Part shown: piece after piece, positions 1 through 13,376 of the stretch | Position numbering within the stretch: position 1 is the first letter of the stretch | Layout: each line of letters begins with the position of its first letter | Source: Liolophura sinensis | Taxonomy: Eukaryota; Mollusca; Polyplacophora; Chitonida; Chitonidae | NCBI RefSeq assembly: GCF_032854445.1 | Contig: NC_088304.1 | Span: forward strand, 32,296,810-32,360,809 | Length of the DNA: 64,000 nt | Direction: 5' to 3' | Position numbers and translations under genes: made by a program | The notes under the pieces: generated by a model | Databases searched by the model: none | Told to the model about the DNA's origin: nothing | What the model saw: only the letters and a program-made list of their open reading frames with translations

Positions 1-473
1 TGACAGTTTTCAAGCTTTAACTTAGCCTACTTACGTGTAACTTTCCATATCGTGTCATGGGTTATCTTTGTTTACAAATAGGGAGAGTCAAATGGACAGA
101 GGTTGAAAAGATCATCAGGTGATTATTATTAAAAATCCATATGTGTATGGGTTGATCCCGCACTCCCCTGTTAGTAGTAGGGCAGAATATTTGTTAACTT
201 GAAGAATTCGCAAATGATCTTGTATGAATTTTTGCAATACTATCGGCAACTTAGTGTTAGAGTGAGTAGGTTAACCTTAGGTGCATGTACACTTAAACCC
301 TCAACATGACAGACAGACTCAGAGGTTGGAATAGAGGTGCTGTAGGTGCCAAATGATACTCAGTTCGGTATTTGCTCCTGGAAAGTCTACGTAAAGGATA
401 CATGAAAAGGTGCAACAAAACGAACAGTTTGGTTTTGTGGAAGAAAGATATGCTAAAAAAATTTGGGGGACTT

Positions 474-700
474 CCATGGCTCAGTTGGTTAGTGCGCTAG
501 CACAGCACAATGACCAGGAGCATCTCACCAATGTGGTCGCTGTGAGTTCTTCGGCTCATGCTGGCGTCCTCTTCGGCGGTATGTGGGAAGGTATGCCTGC
601 ATGATTGTGGGTATTACCTTGACTCCTCCCACCATAATGCCAACCGTGGTCGTATAAGTGAAATATTCTTGAATACGGTGTGTAACACCAATAAAGTAAA
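474..700 (+). mobile_element. tRNA-derived SINE (family 1), near full length
   Basis: The head carries a tRNA-like A box (CTCAGTTGGTTAG near 480) and a degraded B-box region near 540. It is followed by the body shared by all copies in this window: CCTCCCACCATAATGC, then GTATAAGTGAAATATTCTTG, then a terminal CACCAAT/AAATAAAT-like tail. The same sequence recurs about 20 times here in both orientations, so it is a mobile repeat and not a gene. The family resembles SINEs widespread in mollusc genomes; the formal family name is not known to me. Confidence 0.85.
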
Positions 701-784
701 TAGATCAAATAAGAATACTTGCAGATGTTCGAAATAAACATACCCCACATTTCCAAAACTAAAAAAAAATCCATTATTACGCAA

Positions 785-893
785 TGTCTGGGCTGTTTCC
801 TCCCACCATAATGCTGGCCACCGTCGTATAAGTGAAATATTCTCGAGTACGGTGTAAAACATCAATCAAATCAAATCAATAAATAAATAAATA
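785..893 (+). mobile_element. SINE family 1, 3' fragment
   Basis: Only the 3' half is present: the TTTCCTCCCACCATAATGC block, the GTATAAGTGAAATATTC block and an AAATAAATAAAT tail. It lies about 85 bp after a longer copy, so it is probably a second, 5'-truncated insertion. Confidence 0.85.
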
Positions 894-2091
894 AAAATTT
901 GATAAATTTTCGTTTTCAAGGCATATTTTATATTTCTTAATAACTCTTCTATTTTATGCATGAATGTACTGGGAACGAGGTACCCGCCTACAGCCACTGA
1001 TATGGTCTCTCCCCCACCAAAACTTTTTTTTTTAAGGAATAAAAACCAAGCTTTTCATGTGTCCTTTACCTAAATATCCCAAGAAGTCAGATTGTATGCA
1101 TGTATCATGTAGATCATTGACAATTAAAAAACGATTAAAAAAAATTTCACCTGAGATCCCTTGACTGATACAAGTAGATCTGTAGACTACTAAAGTTAAA
1201 CCTGCTGTAATTACAGGTATAGGAAACTGATTACAGTGCATGGGTAGATCAACTTTTGTCGTAATTTTCTCGTATTGCCCTTCTGTGAATATGTATAATG
1301 TATGTCTACACCATAGTGTCTCTTTTCTTCCTTGTCACCTTGTAAACATTTGAATCACTTGTTTGGCAACTGCAAAAAAAAAAAGAGAAATCATTTTCGT
1401 GTCCTTAAAAGTAATTTTTTTCTCACTTAAATAGCTATAGATGCATGTAGCATTGTGTATAGGGCAGAATTTATTTATTTATTGGGTTAATTGTTATTAC
1501 ATATTATTCTAAATTAAGAATTATCAAGTATTGAAGGTCTATACATCTAAGATATATAAGTGCACAACAGTAAGTACAAAAAGTCTGAAATATTCCTACC
1601 AGATTTGAGCTTAATGACAGGTTCATTATGTAATGTGCGTAAGATTACAACGGTACTGCAGCTGAAATCTTTAATACCCACAACTTGATTACCAACAGGT
1701 GTCTTTTGTGTATTACATGTAAGTATGCTTATTAAGTATATAATTGTATGATACATGAAATCTTAAATAACCCTAATGAGATTATCAGCAGGGGTAGTAT
1801 TAACACTTACCTCTACCTGTACCTGTTACATAATGCATTGTTTATAATTTAACACAACTGCAGGTGTGTTTTAGGTTGTGTTAACTGCATCATGATGCAT
1901 GTACATGTGGGTGTAAATTACCCCCGTATGTCGTGGAGAGCGGGTTGTGGCCAAGTGGTTAAGAGTTGTGCATGTCTTTCAATTATAAAACCAAACCAGA
2001 CGTACATGATGGCTCAATGCCTGTAGTATACTACATACATGTATATGACATCTTCTGAACAAGACCTCAGATCAAAAAAAAAGATTTATAC

Positions 2092-2450
2092 CAGGGTTTG
2101 TACAGGGCCTGAAAGTTCTTGAAAATCAGAAAAAAATAAGTCTTTGAAACCCTTGAAAAACAAGTTTGTGTCTTAAAAATCCTTGGAAAAGAGGCAAGAT
2201 ACCAAAATGCCAAAAAATGTAAATAGGACTTTATAGTTTGGCGTGTAAAAAAAGTTGTTTTAAATTACTTGGAGGTGGCTTGTATAAATCATTCTTCCTT
2301 TTCAGACGGTTACTTGTATAATACTGCTCTCTGCATCATTGGCAAATAGAGTGTATGAAAGTCTGTACATGTTATGCAGTAAATGTATGTGTATAGTAAG
2401 TAAAGTATGTCGTATTGGCCTTGAAAAGTCCTTGACCTTGTTGAACCCTG
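2092..2450. mobile_element. Possible short non-autonomous DNA transposon (MITE)
   Basis: The segment begins with CAGGGTT and ends with its complement AACCCTG. Just inside each end are related CTTGAAAA-type words (GTTCTTGAAAATC on the left, CCTTGAAAAGTCCTTG on the right). No clear target-site duplication is visible, so this is tentative. It has no coding capacity. Confidence 0.35.
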
Positions 2451-4650
2451 CATCCCATTTGCTATCAGCATTATAAAAGTATTGATGAAAGTAAAGGTTA
2501 TACACCCTCTGTACATGTATGTGCGTGTATCTTATGCCAGTCGTGATCATATGTAGTGGTAAAGTTCGGAGACAAAATGCGTGTACATGTCGCATTGTTT
2601 GGAAACAACAAAACTGTGTGTTGTTACAACAGGGTACATGTGCTCCTGACATTATATTAAGTACAGCGCTGAGTTTGTAACTCACATGTATGTCTGATAC
2701 AATAATGCATATATATATGTAATTATTCCAGGTAAATAGTGCCTTTCACCAAGACATCCAATGCAAGAGGAAAAGAGAGCCCAACAAACACTGCAACCAT
2801 ACTGCCCCCCCCCCCCCCCCCACCACCACCACCATTACCACCACATTTTCATTATGAATGTTCAACGAACCACATCAGCTACAGTAGATAACAAATCATC
2901 ATCACTACATGATGTAGTCTGTCGGGTTTTTGTAAACACCTGCAAATCTTAAAGAAAAGAAAAATTCTTAGAACACAAAACAGGGAGACTTAGATATTGT
3001 TTGAATTTGAAGGGAACATCTGCTTCAGATAAGGTTCATCCAAGTTGTCAAGGAGTTAGCGTCCTTATTTTAATACCCACAGGAATTAAGAAGCTTTTGT
3101 TCATGTGCTGTACCAGGTTACATGTGCATGTGGTGGCTATGAAATACAGGACGTTGAATGACCCTAAACAAACAGATACATGTGCATGGTTGTATCTCTT
3201 TTGTTTAATGTTTTGCTTCCAACGACCTTCAATCTCAGTTTTAGCATTCTTCAGCCTTACATGTCCTGACAGTATCTCCTTATAGCTGGGATTGTTCCGT
3301 GCAATATTAACATGTATTCATAGTGCTGCCTCAGTGCAAAGCCATGCGAAAGACACCAGTATCTCCTTTGACATTTACCCTAAGTTCTTGCCCTCAACTT
3401 TAGAATCAGCTCCCCTGTTTTTATTCTTCATGTGACTTACAGATACAAGTATCAGTAGTATATTTACCCATGCTACACATTCAACAGGTATATACATACA
3501 TTATATACATTATATAAATAGCACTGTTCTATTATTGCCGATTATGTCAGACATGCCTGTTATTACAGTAACTGCAGTATTACATAAATTGTTACTTAAA
3601 TACAGCTGGAGCTTTTAATACCGTGAATACTTCTCAGCATCAGATACTAATATATGAACTGTGATGCAGGAGATAATGTATCTTGTATGTGATTGTAAGA
3701 AAGAACTTGAGCCAAATAACAACTACATGTATAAAAGACACATTTTTGTGGTTATATGATGAAGATTTTTGGATTAATTATTTCTAATGGTGACCAGAAT
3801 CAGACAGATGTCAGTTGTCTGCTAACATCATTATGATTACACTCTAATGGCTGTTAATAGGAGTCCCAGTGCAGTGAGAGAAAGAGTAGGCCTTTGGAGG
3901 AGAATGAATCGATGAATATTCATTAGTTTGGTTAACAGGCGGGTCTCAATAAATGCTTTATGAGTGGGTTAGCGTGATGAATGGTGCCTTGTGTGCCTGG
4001 AACAGTATTCTATCTGTGATTTTTATATCAGATGTCTCATCCAGCTGTTGATACGGTCAAGCGCTTCATTTATTCTTTCTTTTTTTCTGGTGGTAAGGAG
4101 ACGAAAAGAATAAAGAAAAAGCAGCGTTTAATTTATTTACAATATTTCCAAGATCATCCCCTGTGACCAGGTGATAGCTAAATTAGAACCTTGTAGTCAC
4201 TCAATCACTCTAGACCGTGTATCTGTAAACATGTACTTGTACCTTTGAAGTAGTGATCTAGTTTTTGGAATACCTTTGTATTATCTTGTGGTAACATAAA
4301 CATCACAGTGTCTAGTCCACAACACACAAAGTTCAAATCCTGGAGCATCCAATTTGTTTTTTACCCTAAAAATTAAACATCCTTGCCAACTTCAGGGGTG
4401 AAGTGAGCACTGCAGAAAAGTTGAGTGAATTCAGTGTGGCTAAAGGAGTTAAAGGTGAACTACAAATATGTTTGGTTTAAAACTTATAAGAGTAAATACA
4501 TTGTGATGACTGTGTTACATTTTTCTACTATTACTGGTACCTGACCAAGATATTTCCCAAACATAAGGGTAAATATACCTCAAACATCTACATGTATTTT
4601 ACAGAAAGGCAGGCTGAGCTTGTCATAGTTCTGTTAGGAACATACATATG

Positions 4651-5190
4651 CATGATTCATACTCATACATGTTGCATAGGTGTTCATGATGCATAGGTGT
4701 TCATGATGCATAGGTGTCCATGATACCTACTCATACATGGTGCATACGTGTGCATGATACCTACTCATACATGCTGCAAAGGTGTCCATGATGCATACTC
4801 ATACATGTTGCATAGGTATTCATGTTGCATAGGTGTTCATGATGCATAGGTGTCCATGATACCTACTCATACATGTTGCATAGGTGTCCATGATGCATAC
4901 TCATACATGTTGCATAGGTGTCCATGATGTATACTCATACATGTTGCATAGGCGTCCATGATGCGTACTCATACAAGTTGCATCGGTGTCCATGATGTGT
5001 ACTCATACATGTTGCATAGGTGTCCATGATGCGTACTCATACATGTTGCATAGTTGTCCATGATACATACCCATATATATTGCATAGGTGTCCATGATGC
5101 ATACTCATACATGTTGCATAGGCGTCCATGATACATACCCATATATATTGCATAGGTGTCCATGATGCATAGGTGTATGATGCATACATG
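4651..5190. repeat. 34-bp minisatellite
   Basis: About 15 degenerate copies of a 34-bp unit containing GTTGCATAGGTGTCCATGAT followed by GCATACTCATACAT. Copies vary by substitutions and by loss of part of the unit. An 81-residue minus-strand ORF across it simply translates the repeat. Confidence 0.9.
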
Positions 5191-6470
5191 TACAGTAAGT
5201 TGGTTCAGTCCCACCCTCTGACAAGAAACTGTCTTGATTCCCGTGCCTTGGTGTCAGCAAGCAGTTGACAGTGTGCATTTAACGCCATTTATAATAATAA
5301 TATCTTTATTTATTGAAGGAAGCTCTTTCAATTTACTGTGAAACTGTTCTTCCCCAAGGCCTTCATAGAGAAAACAATATATAGGAAACATAGGAGTCCA
5401 ATCAAAATATACATCAATATATATGAAAGAAGATAAAGCATCATGTAGTCTGAAATGTGAAGGTACATATATTCATACGTACTAAAAGCAAAAACAAAAC
5501 CAATAGTTCTGTCCCCACATTTCCAACCAGTAGGAGAAGTAAGGTCATGGGAGAGGGCCCATTACCAACCCCTTCCTACCCCGGCTGGTGGCTGGAACCC
5601 CCTACACATACATGTATGTACAGAGAAACAAACCAAGTTAGAGGGAAATGGCCCCTTTCCCATCCCCTGTTTGGTTTGAACAATGCACGTGTGCAAGCGT
5701 GTTACAGGGACATAGCCTTATGAAAAGGTTTGCTATAATAATATATTTAAGTGTAAAGGAAAAAATATATATATATGTATATATTTTAGGTTTTAACATA
5801 TCACATTTACAAATTCTGAAGAAGTGAAGTTAAGAGAGATGGGATATTACCTACATGTTGATACAGTGATAGCATACAGTACATGCATACATATACATTT
5901 CAGTCGTTGCCTGCAGATGACTGTAATTTTAATTAGTGCGATTGAAAGCTTACTGGGGAAGGGGCTTCTTTTACGTGTATTTTAAGGCAGGTCCATAATT
6001 TGACCCCCATATGTGTAAAACTGTTATGTAATTTGTCCTTGCTTTAGGGGGATAGATATTATATTATGTTGTGTTGATTTAGGTGGTTTAGTAAAGATGA
6101 TGATACACTATAGACTAACCCAATTCGTAGCTTCTAGAATAGGAAGAAAGCCTTTCGCACTCTGGTTTCAGAAGCCTTGGAAGAGCTCAGATCAAGTAGA
6201 GAGTAGATCTATATATTTTGGGAGAAGAAGACAATCGAGTTGTCCCCATAAAACTTGTTGGAAATCAGCTGTTTTTCACCAGTAGAATATTATAAAACAT
6301 TCTGTGAGCACATGTGGAAAAGTGTGTTCCATATACCTAGAGACTTTTCCATGTGTGATGAATTGACTTTATGCATGTACTTGCGGATGCCATAATGCTG
6401 GAAAGCAAATAGCCTTTAAGGTACATATATGGACAAAATGTCACATGGAAAAGTTAGGGAGGTTTAATCC

Positions 6471-7153
6471 GATGCTCTCATTTACTCGGATGCTCTCGTT
6501 TACTCGGATGCTCTCGTTTACTCCGATGCTCTCATTTACTTCGATGCTCTCGTTTACTCCGATGCTCTCGTTTAATTCGATGCTCTCATTTACTCGGATG
6601 CTCTCATTTACTCGGATGCTCTCTTTTACTCGGATGCTCTCGTTTACTCGGATGCTCTCATTTACTTCGATGCTCTCGTTTACTCCGATGCTCTCGTTTA
6701 ATTCGATGCTCTCATTTACTCCGATGTTCTCATTTACTCCGATGCTCTCTTTTACTCTGATGCTCTCCTTTACTCCGATGTTCTCATTTACTCCGATGCT
6801 CTCATTTACTCTGATGCTCTCGTTTACTCCGATGCTCTCATTTACTCTGATGCTCTCGTTTACTCCGATGCTCTCGTTTAATTTGATGCTTTCATTTACT
6901 CCGATGTTCTCATTTACTCCGATGCTCTCTTTTACTCTGGTGTTCTCCTTTACTCCGATGCTCTCATTTACTCTGATGCTCTCATTTACTCCGATGCTTT
7001 CATTTACTCTGGTGCTCTCATTTACTCCAGTGCTCTCGTTTACTCCGATGCTCTCATTTACTCTGATGCTCTCGTTTACTCCAATGCTCTCGTTTACTCG
7101 GATGCTTTCGTTTAATCTGATGCTCTCATTTACTCCAATGCTCTCGTTTACTC
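6471..7153. repeat. 18-bp minisatellite, about 38 copies
   Basis: Perfectly phased 18-bp units of GATGCTCTCATTTACTCC with substitutions at a few positions. Because 18 is divisible by three, the plus strand stays open for 245 codons (6445-7182) as a MLSFTP hexapeptide repeat, which I do not regard as a gene. The array sits inside one copy of a longer repeat: related sequence containing GAGACTTTTCCA and a methionine-free TTTATAC stretch lies at about 6339, 7161 and 7287. Confidence 0.95.
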
Positions 7154-8299
7154 TGCAGTTCAGACTTTTCTACGTGAGATGAACTGACTTTATACACTGT
7201 GTCATAGTGGTGGAATGATCTTTATAGGGACACAGTTTCACATGTAGAAATGTTAGGGTGGTTTATTCTGGATGCTCTTGTTAACTGAGACTTTTCCACG
7301 TGAGATGAGCCGACTTTATACAACCTGTCATAGTGGTGGAACATAAGGAACATACAACTGTACAGTGTCACATGTGCAAGCTTGCAAATAAGTAGTTTGA
7401 GATTGCTCTGACATTAGGTTTGGCATAGGTCTACTTACCTCTACACCTTTACTAATACTACGGGGTAGAGCTACACAATGTTTTGTTGTATTTTCTTGGA
7501 GTAATGCCACAGTTATACCAACTCACATCTCAGGCACTTTTCTTGTGTCTCCTGCTGAAAGCACCCAAAGTTCATGTTTTGTGCCTTTTTTGTTTGAATT
7601 ACGAAGGTTAACATTGGTCTTGCGGATGGCAAGGGAAATATAATAGTTTTCTGGAAGATTTCAAAACCAAAACTCATTTGGTTGCATTTTAAACCCAAAA
7701 GTATGTCACGTGACACTTCAAAATGGCTGCCTGCAGTGAAGTTTTCACCACAACTCTAGCAGTCAGTGACCACAAAGCAGCGAGTGAATTTGTTTCATTG
7801 GTGTGAATAGTAAATTAAGAGGAGAGTATTAGAGATTCCACTGGAAAATTACAGGTTAAATGAGCAGAGGATGTGAGTTGGACTGTCATTAGTTGAAAGA
7901 AGATGAGAGTTTGAAATCCGCACCATGTTTTTTGAGAGGTGGCGATGGACTCCATGTTACGATGAATGTCCATCGATCTAGATGGACTGTATCTACTCGT
8001 GATGATACATTCGTGATCATGGTTCAATACAAGAACATTCCACTGTTATGAGTATGGTTTTATTCATGTTCCTGAGTGCGAGATATCATAGAGCTAGCCT
8101 TTCTGAAACAAATTAAAAACTTTACCGGGTTGATTGGCCAATACAGCGTTACACATGGTCCAGTTTCTGTTACTTAGCCTCTGCATATCCACACATTACT
8201 TGGGCTCTTAACAATAAACTCGGTCTCTTAAGAATAAACTGGGTCATGAAGTATCAAAAAGGGATGGTGTCTTGGCTTCCATTCAGTATCCTAGTAGCA

Positions 8300-8420
8300 A
8301 CCTGTGGGTTTCCCCCGGGGCTCTGCCCGGTTTCCTCCCACCATAACGCTGGCCACCGTCGTATAAGTGAAATATTCTATAGTATAAACACCTATCAAAT
8401 AAGTAAAGAAGTAAATAAAT
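8300..8420 (+). mobile_element. SINE family 1, 3' half
   Basis: GGTTTCCTCCCACCATAACG, then GTATAAGTGAAATATTCTA, then an AAATAAGTAAA tail. The 5' tRNA-like head is missing. Confidence 0.85.
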
Positions 8421-9020
8421 GTCCTGATACCATGCACTCTTTTATGCAGTTAAAACAAAACAGGGCCAAAACATAGTTAATCTGTAAAGTGTGTGGAAGT
8501 GACATCACACAGGGCGCTGCTTGTAGTCCACTGATTTTGCATGCTCGTTTGATTAGTGGTAAGATTTAGCTGTGTGACGTAGACGTAACAATATCAGATC
8601 AAATAGGAATTTGCCATTTAGAGCAGAATTAAGACATTTAGTCTGTTGTGTACAAAATTTAGTCCCTTGGGTAAGGCTAGAAATCAACTCAAGCAAAGAT
8701 CTTATTATACATTTCTTCTGTTTTGTCTGTCTGTGGTCCACATTTAATATCTCCTTAAAAACCAGAAAAAAAATGTCTGGTATAAAATTTTAAATGTCAG
8801 GCACAAAATCATTGGTACCTGGCACATTGTCAGGCCCCACTCAAATAGTTATTTCATTTGCAAGCTTGCTTGATGTGGAAAAGTTCGTCAGGAACTTGCC
8901 AATGGCCGATGTTGTTCTCCAGACACTAGTGTACATAGGTGAGATAGTTTGGAGTACAGTTTAAGACAGTTGAGTCAATAAGTTTATCTCTCTCTCTTTC
9001 TCTGTTCTCATCCTGCACAG

Positions 9021-9107
9021 GCCCAGAGTGATGACGATGATGTGGGGGCCGATGATGTTGCTGTTAATGTGGACAGCAGTGGGTTCATGGAGGAGTTCTT
9101 CGAACAG
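9021..9107 (+). CDS. STX1A: Syntaxin-1, first visible coding exon (acidic N-terminal region)
   Basis: Encodes 29 residues in phase 0: an acidic stretch with DDDD, then DDVAVNVDSSGFMEEFFEQ, the conserved entry into helix Ha of syntaxin-1. The acceptor is a long TC tract ending CTGCACAG and the donor is CAG/GTAAGA, so both ends are clear. The protein is a plasma-membrane Q-SNARE that pairs with SNAP-25 and synaptobrevin in synaptic vesicle fusion and is controlled by Munc18. The start codon must lie in an earlier exon outside or unseen in this window. The next exon joins after a very large 12.7-kb intron. Confidence 0.95.
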
Positions 9108-9838
9108 GTAAGACATTAAATTTGAAAAACCTGTCTGTAAATCACAATTTCGCGCCCAACAGAACAAGCTGTTTTGTCGAACTTTACAGAGTTAGCCAGG
9201 TACTCGTCCAAATGGTAGTGTGAAACAGAAAATTAGTGCCGATTTCTCTGTGAAGGCCTTAGGGCTGTTCATGTATGTATAATGTAGAAATTTGCTTTCA
9301 GTACATTAAATATGCGTCACACATTCAAATCAGCACTTCTGCTTAATCATTGCGTAACCTGGTTTATAACTGTTTCCATTTACCTTTAGAAGCGCCCAGA
9401 GCAGACTAATGTGGAAATCTTTTTTGTTTTGCCTGTGCTAGACTGTTAGAAGTAGAATTTAAATTTGAGAAAGTCCACAGCTTGGTGAATTGCACTCAAG
9501 TGGAAGAAAATCTGAGAAAGTGGCTCACCATCTCGAGGAGTACAATAGAATTAACATCCATTGTAAATTTTGTGCTTGAAGAGCTCCTTGTTTGGTCGTC
9601 CTGGAGTGTATGTAAGGAGCTCTGGTAATTAGATATGCTCCTTGTTAGGCTCTTCTGCAGAAAACGTATAGAGCTCAGGTAATTAATTGAGCTCCTTATA
9701 AAGTGACATGGCCTGAGGTAGCATTACATGTGCTTTTAAATTACATACTGAAAGTAGGATCTTCAAAATGGCCATTTTTGAAAGGATCAGGAAAAGAATG
9801 GGAAATGATGGTACCTGTATGTCCATTAATATGTGTGT

Positions 9839-9839
<1 letters not shown>

Positions 9840-9888
<49 letters not shown>
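9840..9888. repeat. (AT)n microsatellite
   Basis: About 24 uninterrupted AT dinucleotides. All frames stay open through it, which creates spurious YIYIYI-type ORFs. Confidence 0.97.
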
Positions 9889-9891
<3 letters not shown>

Positions 9892-12369
9892 AAGGATTTT
9901 GAAGAGCCCCTTGTATAGCTATTCTTCTCAGCAACCATTTCCTCACTACCAACTTTGCCTCAGCAATGTATCAGCTACGTCACTCTCTGATCTCTATCCA
10001 ATTGTCAGCAGTTATCAAAACCCTATTGATAGTTACACTTGTTTTCAAGCCATTTAATTGGTTTGCGATATTGATCGGCCGGCTTGATTTGCCCCGTTCA
10101 CCTTGGCCCGTTCTGATTGGCTGGTCAGAAGATGGCGTGACGGTGGATATGATCCCACTAGCTAACGTTACACATGTGGAGGCTGAATCTGCATGTAAAC
10201 TCTCTAGTCAGCTGTATTGATATCTCATGGCAGTCTTGTGTGGCCAAACTGTGGACAGTTCACTGGGGTGGCAGAAACAGCCTGAACCTTTCATTAAGCG
10301 TTCATCAGTGGGTGCTATGACCTGGTCGCAGGTTTTTAGGCTTTGTGTAGAATGGCCTGTATTTAGGACTTCAGATTTTCTGACCCCAATTGGAATTGCA
10401 GATATACAGTATGTTCATGCTGATCATGGTCGGAAAACAATATACAAGTGTTGTGTATTCCACTATGGTATATACATGTGTATAACTGTGCTTTTGTCTG
10501 CTTGAATGCGCAGACACATTTTCATCGCTCATGAATATATTTATACATACACTATAAATCTTCAGCTTTTTGGCCTCTGAAGCACTTTCTTCAGTGGAAT
10601 TTATTCTGTGTAACAGGCAGTAGGTTTGTCCTCTTTTGGGAGCAATTCCTCTTTATTTGTACAAAAATGCATCAGAAAAATGTTCAGAATTTAATTCTGA
10701 AATGCCAAAAATGTCAAAATTATGAGTATCGTGTGTAGTTTCCTCTTTTTCATCCCATTCCTGTTATGCAATTATTATGAAAATAGTTTGTTTCACTAAA
10801 TATGCAAGCTCCATAAAACTGCAGATTTGTTCTCTACATTCCATAGTTCTTGCAGAACATGTCCAGATATTTCTCGCAGTGGTGGTTGAAAAGGTCGAAG
10901 AATTAGGGTATATCGGAAATTTCGCCTAGATGTTTTACTATTAAATAGAGAAAATCAAAGAGTGAAGACACGTATACATGTCTGTATGCATCAGTATACA
11001 GAGCATGCTTACACTGGTGATGTATTGGAATGCTGTATTGATCCCATACATGATACATTAATAGGGTTATTATTGAGTCATCTGAACAAGGCAAACACAG
11101 CCGTAAGTCTCCGGAGGACAGACAGAGTGTAAAAACTCTCACTGTGTCCCCTGAACCTTGTCTCACACTGGCTACATGTACATGCAGGACTTGTTTGGGC
11201 TTATCCCTCCATCCCCCTCATTTATCCCACTCCATCAGCCCCTGTCTCCAGGAAGGAGACTCATTGAGCTTAGTTTGCTAGATGAGTGTTTGTCTGTGAG
11301 AGATAAGAGAGGAGACAGGGCTACATGTGCATGAATGAATACATACATGTAGATGTCATGCGTGATCAAACACAGAATATATATAAGTAAAAATGAATGG
11401 CTGTTACATACATTTACATGTATATATGTACAGTGTACATGTATCTACAAGTCCATGTATCTCATGCAGTCATGTGGGATGGTACATGTACATGTAGTTT
11501 TGATCTAACACTCTGTTTCAGATCCCATCATATACACTACATATAATGGTATCATTATGTAACCATTGTATTCAAAAAAACATGTCATAATAATAGATCA
11601 AAGCAGGATTTAATATCCATGAAATCCAGGGTGAGGAAAATGTAATTACATAATATCCGCACAGTGTACTTGTACATGTATGTGACATGTGTTTTAATAC
11701 CTATATTTAGCTGCTGAATCATCATGATGAAACTCTTTAGAAAATGGAGGGAAAAAAGGAGAATGACTGGCACATTTGCATGGGCCATCTTTATGAGTCA
11801 AGTATGGCCTACAAACTTGATTGTAATTTCTAAAAATTACAATCACTTCACAATTCCTTTGTACAAGTGGAGCAGTATATTTTTACGATCAGTTGTAAAC
11901 TTAATTGTAGGGTCGACAATCTCCTTTTGCAAGCAGGCCCAAGTTAGCCCATTGTACAGAATCTGAGCTAAAGGAGTCATCGTTGTGTATATTGCCTTCA
12001 GAATGACTTTCCGATGAGGCAGCCTACAGGGATATACACATAGGTGGATTATCTATGTGGAACTGGCCAGCTACATGAAGTGACTGTGGTGTTATGATAG
12101 GTGGGTTCATGTGAAAGTGACCCTAAACCTCACTGCCAGTGTACTGGTTTATATGTGAGGTATCATGTCTGGTGCCTTAGAATGGTTTTCTAGTGAGGCA
12201 GCACTGCATATGTCCATGTGTATCTCAGCTTTGAAACTGGCCTATTTATAGGAGTGAAAATGACATTAAACTTTTGGAATCAAAGACATCAGTGCTAGTT
12301 CATGTACATTATGCTTTATATAATTTCCATGTATTTGTGCAGTGCAACTTTTTTATGGGTAATTAGCAT

Positions 12370-12695
12370 GAACCATAGAGCATCTGCCTTGAAGTTGGAA
12401 GACCCAGGATCAATACCGTTTGGGTCATACCGAAGACTTTAAAAATGGTACTTCTTGCTGCCTCACCTGGCACTTAGCTCTGAGAGGTTAGAGCAAGGAA
12501 ACACTACTGGTTGGCCCTGGTGTCAGTATAAGGTCACTGGATGGAGTGTCATGTCTAGTGTCTTGGGCATGATACTTCAGTGGCGCCCTGAGACAAGAAG
12601 ACACAGTATATGTACACACTCCTAATGGCTCCTTATGACTGAAAAATTGTTAAGTATGATGTTAAACCCCAAGCATTCATTTATTCATTCCTTTA
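12370..12695 (+). mobile_element. tRNA-derived SINE (family 2)
   Basis: The head is tRNA-like (CATAGAGCATCTGCCTTGAA, then GACCCAGGATCAAT as a B box). The body includes GGCATGATACTTCAGTGGCG and CTGAAAAATTGTTAAG, and the tail is ATTCATTTATTCATTC. A second, more diverged copy with the same ATGATACTTCAGTGGCG block is at 30640-30925. Confidence 0.75.
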
Positions 12696-13376
12696 TTCAG
12701 CATAGAGCGGGGATAGAATAGTTGAACACATTAATATGCCCTTGCTTCATTACTGCACATTCAGTCTGTATGAGCTAATCTGCAGAAAGGCAGTACAACT
12801 TGCAGCAATGTGTAAAACATCCAAGCAGGCTCCATCAGTTAACCAATCAATAATTACATTTTTTTTCTCAGCCCAGAGGCTTAAGAGATCTACAGCAAGT
12901 ATGCGGTGCACGGAGAATTTTAATACAAATGAACTGATTAGAAATCAAATTATGAATGGAGCAGAGAATGAACAGATAAAAAGCTGAAACCATTTTCTGG
13001 TTGCTCGATGGCCATTTCTTGAGTTGATTGAAATGTAAAGTATTTAAATCACAAGCTGACAATCGCTTTTCCAGATCCCAGTTGTGGTGGCAATGCTAAG
13101 ATGTTTGCATACATGCGCTTGTAGCCTTATATTACAGGCTTACAGTAAATATTGTATTGTTAATAGAATGGAGCAGTTACAATGTGTATTATATGTACTG
13201 TAAGTACACAGTTTCCTCCAACAAGAGGATACATGCTTGATTATGGACACCAATCAAATAAAAAAATTAAATAAATCAAACCAGTCACTGGACGTGTTCA
13301 AACCTTAAAAAGTATATGTACATGTGCATGTATGTTGGAGGTCTTAATGGAATGCTATGAAAGACACACCCTAACC

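Larger units (their letters stand above)
1..9020 (+). other. Intron 1 of syntaxin-1, or upstream sequence; first coding exon not seen
   Basis: No exon recognisable as the usual short syntaxin-1 start (about ten residues before the acidic stretch) was found here, so the start codon probably lies upstream of the window. The region is AT-rich and holds two SINE copies near 0.5-0.9 kb, a possible MITE at 2.1-2.45 kb, a C/CCA run near 2.81 kb, two minisatellites (4.65 and 6.47 kb) and a SINE tail at 8.3 kb. A pyrimidine-rich tract of TCTCT repeats leads into the acceptor at 9020. The rest shows nothing I can name. Confidence 0.6.

Noticed and set aside
305-352. ATG reading MTDRLRGWN, slightly like the usual syntaxin start MTKDRL
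   Set aside because: The similarity stops after five residues, a stop follows soon, and no donor splice site in the right phase is present.
477-560. tRNA-like A and B boxes as possible tRNA genes
   Set aside because: The cloverleaf is not complete and the sequence recurs as the head of a dispersed SINE.
4651-5190. Regular repeats with spacer-like variation, considered as a CRISPR array
   Set aside because: Units are contiguous tandem copies without unique spacers, and the DNA is from an animal.
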